Positions 9,000 to 18,100 of a stretch of 61,508 bases of DNA are shown here, piece by piece; the stretch's first letter is position 1; the number at the start of each line of letters is the position of its first letter. Source of the DNA: Colicola sp016286205 (GTDB lineage: Bacteria; Bacteroidota; Bacteroidia; Bacteroidales; Paludibacteraceae); contig JAEESF010000013.1 of assembly GCA_016286205.1 (NCBI GenBank), positions 1 to 61,508 on the forward strand, written 5' to 3'. The notes beneath the pieces were generated by a model that saw only the letters and a list, made by a program, of their open reading frames with translations, had not been told where the DNA came from and did no database searches. Made by a program: the position numbers and the translations under genes.

Positions 9000-9029
9000 G
9001 CACATATTTGCATATGTGCTTTTTTTTTT
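9000..9029 (+). terminator. Rho-independent terminator after nth
   Basis: Perfect 8-bp stem GCACATAT-ttgc-ATATGTGC (9000-9019) followed by ten T residues. The same bases contain the -33 element of the recA promoter. Confidence 0.9.
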
Positions 9030-9038
9030 GTAATTTTG
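9007..9038 (+). promoter_or_regulatory. Bacteroides-type promoter for recA
   Basis: TTTG at 9007-9010, a 20-bp spacer and TAATTTTG at 9031-9038. The -7 box sits in a palindrome AATTTTGC-ccc-GCAAAATT (9032-9050) that spans the expected start site. I see no obvious SOS box, but the Bacteroidota LexA site is not well enough known to me to exclude one. Confidence 0.8.
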
Positions 9039-9074
9039 CCCCGCAAAATTGAAATAACTAAAAAACACAATATT

Positions 9075-10112
9075 ATGGCTGACAACAAACAACCGTCTGC
9101 AGAGAAACTGAAAGCGCTGCAGGCTGCAATGGCAAAAATCGACAAGAATTTCGGTAAGGGTGCTATCATGAAACTCGGTGACGAGAACATCGAGAATGTA
9201 GCCGTTATCCCAACCGGTAGTTTGGGACTGAATCTCGCACTCGGCGTTGGCGGATATCCGCGTGGCCGAATTGTAGAAATCTATGGTCCTGAGTCTTCCG
9301 GAAAAACCACTCTGGCTATTCATGCAATGGCAGAGGTGCAGAAACAAGGCGGTATTGCAGCCATTATTGATGCAGAGCACGCTTTCGACCGTTTCTATGC
9401 TGAGAAATTGGGTGTTAATGTCAGTGATTTGCTGATTGCACAACCTGATTCTGGAGAACAGGCACTGGAGATTGCTGACGAACTGATTCGTTCGGCGGCA
9501 GTAGATCTGATTGTGATTGACTCGGTTGCAGCTCTAACGCCAAAAGCAGAGATTGATGGCGATATGGGAGACAATAAAGTTGGTTTGCAAGCACGACTGA
9601 TGTCGCAGGCATTGCGTAAACTGACTGCCTCGGTCAACAAAACCAATACCACCTGTATCTTCATCAACCAGTTGCGCGAGAAAATCGGCGTGATGTTTGG
9701 AAATCCGGAGACCACGACCGGTGGTAATGCTTTGAAATTCTACGCAAGCGTTCGCCTCGATATTCGCCGTATTGGTCAAATCAAAGATGGCGATAACATC
9801 AAAGGTAATCAAGTTCGCGTGAAAGTAGTGAAGAACAAAGTGGCTCCTCCATTCAAGAAAGCAGAATTTGACTTGATGTTCAACGAAGGCATTTCTCGCA
9901 TTGGTGAGATACTGGACTTCGCAGTAGCTTGTGATTTGATTAAGAAGAGTGGTTCGTTCTTTAGTTACGGTGAGACCAAACTGGGTCAAGGCCGTGACAA
10001 TGTGAAGAATGTTTTGGCCGACAATCCTGATCTGTGCGACGAGTTGGAAACCAAGATCAACGAAGCAGTGAAAGAGCAAGGATTGGAATCCGTTTTGGCA
10101 AAGATTGGATAG
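9075..10112 (+). CDS. recA: Recombinase RecA
   Basis: 345 residues from the ATG at 9075. An upstream in-frame ATG at 9036 overlaps the promoter -7 box and is rejected. RecA forms filaments on single-stranded DNA, drives strand exchange and stimulates LexA self-cleavage. The Walker A motif is GPESSGKTT. The Walker B region is DLIVIDSVAALTP, followed by loop L1 (EIDGDMGD) and loop L2 (NQLREKIGVMFGNPETTTGGNALKFYASVRLDIRR). Normal length, no intein. The stop overlaps the TTG start of the next gene. Confidence 0.98.
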   Translation: MADNKQPSAEKLKALQAAMAKIDKNFGKGAIMKLGDENIENVAVIPTGSLGLNLALGVGGYPRGRIVEIYGPESSGKTTLAIHAMAEVQKQGGIAAIIDAEHAFDRFYAEKLGVNVSDLLIAQPDSGEQALEIADELIRSAAVDLIVIDSVAALTPKAEIDGDMGDNKVGLQARLMSQALRKLTASVNKTNTTCIFINQLREKIGVMFGNPETTTGGNALKFYASVRLDIRRIGQIKDGDNIKGNQVRVKVVKNKVAPPFKKAEFDLMFNEGISRIGEILDFAVACDLIKKSGSFFSYGETKLGQGRDNVKNVLADNPDLCDELETKINEAVKEQGLESVLAKIG

Positions 10113-11589
10113 TAAAGAATACATACTTTCCCCACAAGACGCCTGGTCTGCAGAGCAGAAATGGCGCATTGTGAAACGTTCGGTAGATGCACGTCAGCGA
10201 CAGTTGAAAGTGCATCTTACTGTATTGACCGATGCAAACGGCAAGCCAATAGCCAAAGATGCACCGATTCCGCTATATGAACAGCCTGTTTTTCAAGATG
10301 TTCACAAAGCCAAACAATCGGTTGTCATCATCGGTTGCGGCCCTGCGGGACTTTTTGCAGCACTCACGCTATTGAAGCATGGAATCAAACCAATCATCTA
10401 CGAACGCGGTAAAGAAGTGAGTGAGCGCAAACGCGATATCGCTTTGCTCAATCGGAATGAAGGATTGAATCCGGAATCGAACTACTGTTTCGGCGAAGGC
10501 GGTGCAGGCACATTCAGCGACGGAAAACTATTCTCTCGCTCGAAAAAACGCGGCAATATGCAACGAGTGATGGAACTATTCCATTATTTTGGTGCAAATG
10601 ATACGGTATTGTATGAAGCGCACGCGCATATTGGTAGCGACAAATTACCGGGAATCATCAAGAATATGCGCGAATGTATTCTTGCGCATGGCGGGGAGAT
10701 ACATTTTGAGAGCCGAGTAGATTCGCTCAGCGCATTTGGAGATACGCCCATCATCTTGGCGATAGGCCATTCTGCGCACGATACCTATCGAATGCTGGCC
10801 GCAGAAGGTGTGGCGATGGAAACAAAAGGTTTTGCAATGGGCGTGCGAATTGAACATCCGCAAAGTCTGATAAACAAACTGATGTACCATCAGCCTGATG
10901 ACAAGCTAATCGACTTGATTGGCAATGCGTCTTATTCGCTAGTGACACAAGTAGACGGGCGAGGAGTTTATTCGTTCTGCATGTGTCCGGGCGGACATAT
11001 TGTGCCTGCGGGAAGTAGCGCAGACGGTTGCGTAGTGAATGGAATGTCCGCCAGTCATCGCAATTCGCCTTATGCCAACAGTGGTATGGTGGTACAGATT
11101 TTGCCGGAAGATATTCCTGGAAATGATCCGCTGAGAGGCTTGGAATATCAAGAAGAATTAGAACGGCTGGCATTTGAGCAAGCGGCCATCAGCGGAAAGA
11201 AATCGGCCGCTCCTGCCCAACGGATGCGAGATTTTGTAGAAGGTAAGCCAAGTAAAAGTTTGCCTGAGTGCAGTTACTTGCCGGGCATGGTGAATAGTCG
11301 ATTAGATCAATGGCTGCCGAAACATATAGGCAAACGACTGCAACAAGGTTTCCGAGATTTTGACAAGAAATATCCGGGATTTCTAACCAACGAGGCCGTG
11401 ATATTAGGCGTAGAAAGCCGAAGTAGCAGCGCCGTGCGGATAGTGCGTGATCCGGAAACGATGGAATCGGTGAGCACCCGGAATCTGTATCCTTGCGGCG
11501 AAGGCGCAGGTTACGCAGGCGGAATCACGAGCAGCGCACTAGATGGCATCAATGCTGCGACATCCATTATCACAAAAAACAAGCACTAA
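10105..11589 (+). CDS. FAD-dependent dehydrogenase (COG2509-like)
   Basis: 494-residue flavoprotein. After a short N-terminal domain, a Rossmann FAD-binding motif (VVIIGCGPAGLFAALTLLKHG) begins near residue 72. It continues with GGAGTFSDGKLFSR and ends with a second FAD-contact region (YPCGEGAGYAGGITSSALDGINAA). This matches the uncharacterised FAD-dependent dehydrogenases of COG2509, related to the GidA/HI0933 folds; the substrate is unknown. The start is a TTG overlapping the last codons of recA, which gives a family-like N-terminus (SPQDAWSAEQKWRIVKRSVDARQRQ). It is therefore translationally linked to recA. Confidence 0.88.
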   Translation: MDSKEYILSPQDAWSAEQKWRIVKRSVDARQRQLKVHLTVLTDANGKPIAKDAPIPLYEQPVFQDVHKAKQSVVIIGCGPAGLFAALTLLKHGIKPIIYERGKEVSERKRDIALLNRNEGLNPESNYCFGEGGAGTFSDGKLFSRSKKRGNMQRVMELFHYFGANDTVLYEAHAHIGSDKLPGIIKNMRECILAHGGEIHFESRVDSLSAFGDTPIILAIGHSAHDTYRMLAAEGVAMETKGFAMGVRIEHPQSLINKLMYHQPDDKLIDLIGNASYSLVTQVDGRGVYSFCMCPGGHIVPAGSSADGCVVNGMSASHRNSPYANSGMVVQILPEDIPGNDPLRGLEYQEELERLAFEQAAISGKKSAAPAQRMRDFVEGKPSKSLPECSYLPGMVNSRLDQWLPKHIGKRLQQGFRDFDKKYPGFLTNEAVILGVESRSSSAVRIVRDPETMESVSTRNLYPCGEGAGYAGGITSSALDGINAATSIITKNKH

Positions 11590-11613
11590 AAATCTTAGTG
11601 CTTGTTCTTTTTC
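11578..11613 (+). terminator. Rho-independent terminator after the FAD dehydrogenase
   Basis: AACAAGCACTAA / TTAGTGCTTGTT stem with an aaatc-type loop and a T-rich tail. The stop codon of the gene lies in the 5' arm. Confidence 0.88.
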
Positions 11614-11636
11614 TAGAGAAAATTCAAAATCACGGG

Positions 11637-11719
11637 ATAATATACTACGTATATTATAGGTATGGGTAGGATACGTGATTGTCTCGTTGTTCTCTCGTTA
11701 TTGTCTCGATAAAGTCTCG
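11637..11719 (+). repeat. Iteron/palindrome element, copy 1
   Basis: A perfect 9-bp-arm palindrome ATAATATAC-tac-GTATATTAT (11637-11657) precedes four 11-bp-spaced hexamers: GTCTCG at 11681, CTCTCG at 11692, GTCTCG at 11703 and GTCTCG at 11714. The element ends 4 nt from the stop of the minus-strand beta-helix/phosphoesterase gene. Related copies: 23588-23678, 38368-38406 and 42289-42379. Confidence 0.8.
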
Positions 11720-11723
11720 GTCA

Positions 11724-14700
11724 TTATTTAACTTCTGCTCCGAGGGCAGTATAGGTTCTGCCTTCTTTTTCAATGAGCAACATGCCATTGACGAGTTTTT
11801 TCTGCGGAGCAATTGGCACCAAGACCTCCTCGGGCGAAGTAGGGAGATTACCGGAATACCATTGTGCAGCAGGATCAGGCGACGACCAGTTGCCACGATC
11901 ATCGGAAGCAAATGCAGCGTAATAGTACAACTGAGGAACTGTACTAGTTGCGTCCACACATTCTTCGGCTGTGCCGCGATAAATCTCCGTACCATCGGTA
12001 ATAGATTGCGGATAGCCATTATCCTTACGCACGATAACCGTTTCCTGGAAATCAGGAGCAGGATTGACATCACCCGAAACGCGAATATCATCGATATAGA
12101 ACGTACCAGAAGCGTTGTTTCCCAAGGAAATACTGAAGGAAATACGCGTTACGCCTTCCACATGATTGGCTTGGTCGGTATTGGGAGCCCAGTCGAATTG
12201 CAACATGGTGCGCATGTCCAGTTCCAGAGTCTGCCAAGAGGTGGAAGAAAGCGTGAATTTCTCGGTATACCACATATCCTCGTGTCCGGATGACATATTC
12301 TTACAAACCAGACGCAAAGCGGTACTGGTACCATTACCTTTGAGTCGGAAAGAGAGTTTCGGCGTTTTTTGCAAGTCTGTTGGCGTAGCAAAAACATAGT
12401 CGGCAGAAGCCGTTGTCCAAGCAGTCGTGATACTATAATCACACTTGAGCGCGCCATCACTAACAGAAGCTTGCATTGTGGCACCTTCTTCACTATCCGT
12501 TTGGATAGAAGCCATGCCACTGGAGAAATCCTCCAACAGTGTTTCGAGATGCACAGGACGAGTCGGATTTTGCCAAGTCAGGCGATAATGGCCATCTTGG
12601 TCGTAGCCCAGAAGCGCATTTGGAGCGGGCGGAGGAGTGACATCGGCCACCAACGTAACCACTGCAGGATTGGTGCAGAGAAAAGTTTGGCCTGCCGACT
12701 GAATAGCAGCATAGACATAGTACTTGCCCTTCGGCTCAATATTGCGCGTATACCATACATAACGATCGACCGTATTAGCGAGATTCTCGGCAATAAGCGT
12801 CATGCCCGTTACACTAGTGGCATTTGGATTTTGCGAATAATAGAGCGAAACTACGGCATCCTTGTTCGGGTCGAACGCATACCATTGCAGTTTGATGGAA
12901 TCTTCGACTTCGACTTCTGTGGCAGGCGTAGTGAAATTGATGGAAGGAGTGATAACTTCACCTTCGCGCAAGAAATCGTAGGTATAAAAGACATTTCCAA
13001 CTGAATCGTAAGCCGTGAGCGCGATCTTGGATGCATCGGCAGCCATATCAAGCGTGGAGAAGCATGAAACCTTGCGATAGAACATAGAGTACTTAGCATC
13101 TACAATCTGCTTCTGTTGCGCATAGTTAGCATCACGTCCGCAACCCGGGCGAACATAGTGTACGCCATCCTTGTACAGGTGCTCGAACGAGTGGTCGTCA
13201 CCAGAAAGGGAAATAATATGCTTATTGTACGGAGCCGCAGCATACTTCTCCAATAGTGGAGCCGCACGTTTTGGTTCCTCTGACCACTGGCCGTGGTAAC
13301 CAGAAGTATAGATACCTACGTGGTGGCAAACGATAATCCACGGACGCGAACAAGCGTTGAGAACAGAATCAAGCCATACGTATTGTCTGCAACCCTTTTG
13401 AAACTTCGGACTAGATTCGTCGAAGTTAAGATTGAGAACAATCACATCGGCATTTCCGTACACAAAGTGGAAATACGATTCTCCACGCGGGTCGATAGTA
13501 TCGCCTTCGGATGCACCTTCGTGCGAGAACTGATGGAAATAGTCGTAGAAAGAAGACCAACGCAGGCCACGCGGGTCGCCCGTCTCATGGTTACCCGGAG
13601 ATGACATACACGGCACTTGTCCCAGGAACTTCTGACCAGGAGTGAAATAATAGTTATTCCAGTTGCGGTCATTACCCTTGCTGCTAACAAAGTCACCATT
13701 CATAAGCGAAATATCGCAGTTGAGGTTACAGATGAAATCCTGCATATTGGACCAGTTATTGCGTGCGTTGCCGTGAATATCGCTGATGGAGAAGATACGA
13801 TAAGCCGTGCCTTGCTCAGGCGCAGTCTTGGTCCAACTAATCTTCGGGCAACGACGCGTAGCGCTAGCGCCAACGGTGAAATAATAGCGAGTGTTAGGCT
13901 GCAATCCCGTGAGAGTAACTACGTGTACATAACCTTCGTCCGCTACGTTCCAACCAGAATTGGTTGTAACTTGCATGTTAAGATTGGTCGAATCGGTTCC
14001 ATAATAAACAACCGCTTCAGTAGGACCGGTTTCCTCGTTCATCTGCCATAGCACTTTCACCGAAGTGGTAGTAGGAGCCATAGAATACGGCATCTTATAC
14101 GGCTTATATGGATCATCAGAGTTGTCGTGCGCTTGCGAAGAAACACCCCAACGCGGATCACCCAGTGTCGTGCCATCAGTAGCTGCGTTGACTGCAGGAC
14201 TATTGCTATAGAGCTGGAAATTGCCGTTGCTAGCATCCACGAAATACGGATCACGAATTACGTTATTCGCCTGCGAACCTCCTGTTCCAATCTTCACAGG
14301 AGCATTGAATGTGAGGCAGTTTCTTACATAAGAGTTGGTTCCGTATACCGCAAAACTTACTACATCTTCTATCCCCGTAGGATTCATGAAGATGCAGTTT
14401 GTAATATGTGCTCCATCAATATTCGCAGGGTATACTCCGCGTTTGTCACCGCTATTGTAAAAAGTGCAGTGATCTATTTCTACGGGGCCTTGTAATGCTA
14501 TGGCGTTATCTTCATCTCCCGAATGTAAATAAACAAAACGTCCAGTACCGATGCCTGCTCCCATAAAGGTGGATTTCTTAATAAGTAAGCTCTTCAATTG
14601 TATCGGTGCTTTGGTTGCTGCAATAGCGCGAGAAGCCGCCATAGAATCTGTTCTAAGATTCTTACCTTCCGGCATCTGGAAGATACAATTCTCTATTGTC

Positions 14701-15125
14701 AATTTGTCAACGTATGGATTCGCTTGGTCCGTGTTATAAGCTCGAATGAAATAATTTGGGCAACCACTCAATTTGCAATCCTTTACACTTACATTATAGG
14801 CATCTGATCCAGGCACCATGCGTACCGCTTCACCGGTAGATCGAACCTCCACACCTTCCAATGTAAAATCCGCTTTAATCTCGAAACGGCTTGACATTTC
14901 GAGAACCGGTTTTGCTCCATCGGCGGCCTTGATTGTAATAGCCACTGTAGGCTTAACAGAGGACTCCACATAGGTTCCTGTTGAGAGAACAAGAACGTCA
15001 CCTGCCGCGGCACTGGCGACAGCACTTCTCAATGTTCCAGAACCCGGAGAAACATTGACCGTAGTTCCGAAAGCAGTTAGGATACCTAGTCCTAATGCTA
15101 GAAATACAGAAAAGATTTTTTTCAT
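11724..15125 (-). CDS. Secreted beta-helix / calcineurin-like phosphoesterase multidomain protein
   Basis: 1133 residues with a signal peptide (MKKIFSVFLALGLGILTAFG). Domains: a right-handed parallel beta-helix at about 22-330, of the DUF4957/DUF5123 type found in Bacteroidota pectin loci; a fibronectin-like, purple-acid-phosphatase N-terminal-like domain at about 350-430; and a metallophosphoesterase at about 443-670. Metal ligands visible: SDIHG (449-451), NGDF (476-479), GNHE (511-514), CHH (600-602) and GDDHSFEH (642-649). Then come Ig-like modules, a carbohydrate-binding-like sandwich (about 870-1060) and the shared C-terminal tail (VNGMLLIEKEGRTYTALGAE). It starts 45 nt after the 2734-residue gene, probably in the same transcript. 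The substrate is unknown; the beta-helix could be lytic or only binding. Confidence 0.8.
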   Translation of the reverse strand: MKKIFSVFLALGLGILTAFGTTVNVSPGSGTLRSAVASAAAGDVLVLSTGTYVESSVKPTVAITIKAADGAKPVLEMSSRFEIKADFTLEGVEVRSTGEAVRMVPGSDAYNVSVKDCKLSGCPNYFIRAYNTDQANPYVDKLTIENCIFQMPEGKNLRTDSMAASRAIAATKAPIQLKSLLIKKSTFMGAGIGTGRFVYLHSGDEDNAIALQGPVEIDHCTFYNSGDKRGVYPANIDGAHITNCIFMNPTGIEDVVSFAVYGTNSYVRNCLTFNAPVKIGTGGSQANNVIRDPYFVDASNGNFQLYSNSPAVNAATDGTTLGDPRWGVSSQAHDNSDDPYKPYKMPYSMAPTTTSVKVLWQMNEETGPTEAVVYYGTDSTNLNMQVTTNSGWNVADEGYVHVVTLTGLQPNTRYYFTVGASATRRCPKISWTKTAPEQGTAYRIFSISDIHGNARNNWSNMQDFICNLNCDISLMNGDFVSSKGNDRNWNNYYFTPGQKFLGQVPCMSSPGNHETGDPRGLRWSSFYDYFHQFSHEGASEGDTIDPRGESYFHFVYGNADVIVLNLNFDESSPKFQKGCRQYVWLDSVLNACSRPWIIVCHHVGIYTSGYHGQWSEEPKRAAPLLEKYAAAPYNKHIISLSGDDHSFEHLYKDGVHYVRPGCGRDANYAQQKQIVDAKYSMFYRKVSCFSTLDMAADASKIALTAYDSVGNVFYTYDFLREGEVITPSINFTTPATEVEVEDSIKLQWYAFDPNKDAVVSLYYSQNPNATSVTGMTLIAENLANTVDRYVWYTRNIEPKGKYYVYAAIQSAGQTFLCTNPAVVTLVADVTPPPAPNALLGYDQDGHYRLTWQNPTRPVHLETLLEDFSSGMASIQTDSEEGATMQASVSDGALKCDYSITTAWTTASADYVFATPTDLQKTPKLSFRLKGNGTSTALRLVCKNMSSGHEDMWYTEKFTLSSTSWQTLELDMRTMLQFDWAPNTDQANHVEGVTRISFSISLGNNASGTFYIDDIRVSGDVNPAPDFQETVIVRKDNGYPQSITDGTEIYRGTAEECVDATSTVPQLYYYAAFASDDRGNWSSPDPAAQWYSGNLPTSPEEVLVPIAPQKKLVNGMLLIEKEGRTYTALGAEVK

Positions 15126-15170
15126 AACAATACTAAATTTATTGGTTAAAAATAAATTGTGCTAGTCTAT

Positions 15171-18100
15171 TTACGGGATCATAACTTTCTTTGTCTTACC
15201 ACCTACGACGACGATATAGGTACCCTGATAGAGATGATCCATGGCATTAGTTACATCCTTGCCGGTATAGTCGTAGATGCGCATACCCTTCGGTCCGCTG
15301 ATGCCGCTTTCGGTGATGACAACCGACTCGAGGCCTGTGCCACCGCTCTTAGGAACGGCACGGAAGACAGCGGTATAGGTGGTAGCAGCCGTAACGGTAG
15401 CGAGAGCAGGGTCCCATCCGTCGAAGACGTACCAGTTCTCATCATCCTCAGGTTTGGTCGGTGTCTCGCCCTTATACTCAGGCATGGTGCCATAATCCTC
15501 TTCACTCGACTGCAACTGCTCTACTCCATCCCAGTTGACGAAAGTGATGAGATATTTCTTCGGAGTGAAGATAGCTGAGAACGATTCGGTATTCTCATCG
15601 ATAATGACTTCGCGTTCTGCACCTTCGGTGCTGCCATCGCTCCATCCTGCGAACTCATAGCCCTCGTTAGGCGTAGCGGTAACCGTAACGGTCTGGCCGT
15701 ACTCGTAGGTAGATTGCTGCGGATCGACAGTGACCGTACCCATCGTCTCATCGCCACTGGTGAAGGTGAGGCCGGTGGCGGTCTTCTTCGTTGCCGTGAA
15801 AGTAGCCGTATAGGTTGCGTTGCCTGTAACAGCCACTACTTCCGGTGTCCAACCTGCGAAGGAATACGTGTATAGCGCATCTTCCGCCTTGGTAGGAGTA
15901 GCGCCACTGTATACCGGTGTTTCGCCGTAAGCAACTTCTTGCTCGCCAAGAACAGTACCATCTTCGTTCTTCCATGTGATAGTGTAAGAGTTCTTAGTCT
16001 TGGAGAAGACTGCGGTATATTCCGCATCACCCGTCACAGGAACGATAGTCGGGGTCCAACCTGCAAAGGTATAAGTATATTCCGCATCGGCTGCTTTGGT
16101 AGCGTCTGCGTGGGTCGGTACGACACCATAAGCGACGGTTGTTTGGTCAATCAGCGAACCGTCATCGTTTCTCCAGGTGATAGTGTACTCGTTGACTGTG
16201 CTAGTGAAGGTTGCAGTGTAAGTCGCATCACCCGTTACGGTTACTACTTCCGGTGTCCAACCTGAGAAGGTATACGTATATTGTGCCGTAGCAGCCTTGG
16301 TAGGATCAGCGTGAGTCGGTACTTCGCCGTAAGCCACTGTTGTTTGGTCGATAAGGCTACCGTCGTCGTTTCTCCACGTGATAGTATAGGAATTAACCGT
16401 GCTGGTGAAGGTTGCTTGGTAGGTAGCATTGCCTGTGACAGCCACTACCTCCGGAGTCCAACCTGTGAAAGTATAAGTATACTGAGCAGTAGCTTCCTTG
16501 GTAGGATCAGCGTGCGTCGGAACAACGCCATACTCTACTGTCGTCTGGTCTATCAGGTTTCCATTCTCATCATTCCAAGTGATCGTGTAAGTATTCTTGG
16601 TCTTGGAGAAGACTGCGGTATATTCGGCATCGCCTACGACAGGAACGATAGTCGGAGTCCAACCTGCGAAGGTGTAAGTATATTCCGCATCGGCTGCTTT
16701 GGTAGCGTCTGCATGCGTAGGTACAACACCATAAGCGACGGTTGTATAATCGATAACACTACCATCCTCATTCTTCCAAGTAATCTTGTACTTATTAACC
16801 GTTGTATTCCATTGGGCCACATAGGTGGTAGCACCCGTAACGGTCGTTATCTCCTGATTCCATCCTGCGAAAGTATAGGTGTACTGCGCATCCGCAGCCT
16901 TAGTCGGATTAGCAGGTGCGACAGGCATTGCACCATAGCGCAGCGTCTCGCTCTTCAAGGTTTGGCCTTCGGAGACGAATGCAATCAGGTAAGTCTTGCG
17001 GTCGTACTTGACTTCCACAACGGTCGTACCGTCAGCGGCGATTGTCTGCTGCACTATCGTCTGAGCGGTAAAGCCCGTGTAGGTATTAGCCGTGGCAGCT
17101 GTTTGTGAACCAGTTGCACCGTGTTTCTCCTCTGTCTCATGCTCGGTGTACTCATCATCGTTGATGTTCTGCCAGAGGTGACGTACCGTGTACTTAGTAT
17201 CGCCTGCGGCTGACCAAGTAGCCGTGTAAGTCGCGTCATGGTCAGGCATCGAGGCAGGTACTGCAGGACTCCAACCGGCAAACTCATAACCTGTCAGTTC
17301 TACAACAGGAGCCGTCAGCGCAGTTCCATAAGCCGTCAGGCCATCAGGTGTACCGGCGGTGGTGATTGTACCGCCCGCCAGATCCCAAGTCAGCATCCAA
17401 CTATTGAGCGTCCACTTAGCGAACAGTTCAACAGATTCGGTTACGGTATTGGCCGCAAAGTCCCAAAGGGTCGTACAAGCAGCTTCGAGATACCAACCAC
17501 CGAAGGTATAACCCTCGACAGCGCTTATCGTCGGTTGGGTGGCCTTAGCACCATACGCTACTGTCTGTGCCTCAGGAGCAGTGCCGTGACCATTGGCATT
17601 GAACGATACGGTGTAAGTGTTGGTCTTTGCCGTAAAGACAGCGGTATATTCCGCATCTCCCGTTACAGGAACGATAGTCGGAGTCCAACCTGCAAAGGTA
17701 TAAGTAAACTCTGCCGTGGCAGTCTTGGTAACATCTGCATGAGTTGGAGTTTCGCCATAGGCCACTGTTGTTTGGTCAATCAGCGAACCGTCATCGTTTC
17801 TCCAGGTGATGGTGTAGGAGTTGAGCGTTTGCGAGAACTGAGCCGTATAGGTCGCATTACCCGTGACAGCCACTACTTCCGGAGTCCAACCAGAGAACGT
17901 ATAAGTAAATTGTGCCGTAGCAGCCTTGGTAGCATCTGCGTGAGTCGGAACTACGCCATACTCTACTGTCGTTTGGTCGATAAGGCTACCGTCGTCGTTT
18001 CTCCACGTGATAGTATAGGAATTAACCGTGCTGGTGAAGGTTGCTTGGTAGCTAGCATTGCCTGTAACAGCTACTACTTTCGGAGTCCAACCTGCAAACG

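Noticed and set aside
11681..11719. GTCTCG repeats considered as a CRISPR array
   Set aside because: The repeat is 6 bp with 5-bp spacing, far too short for repeats and spacers, and no cas gene is present.
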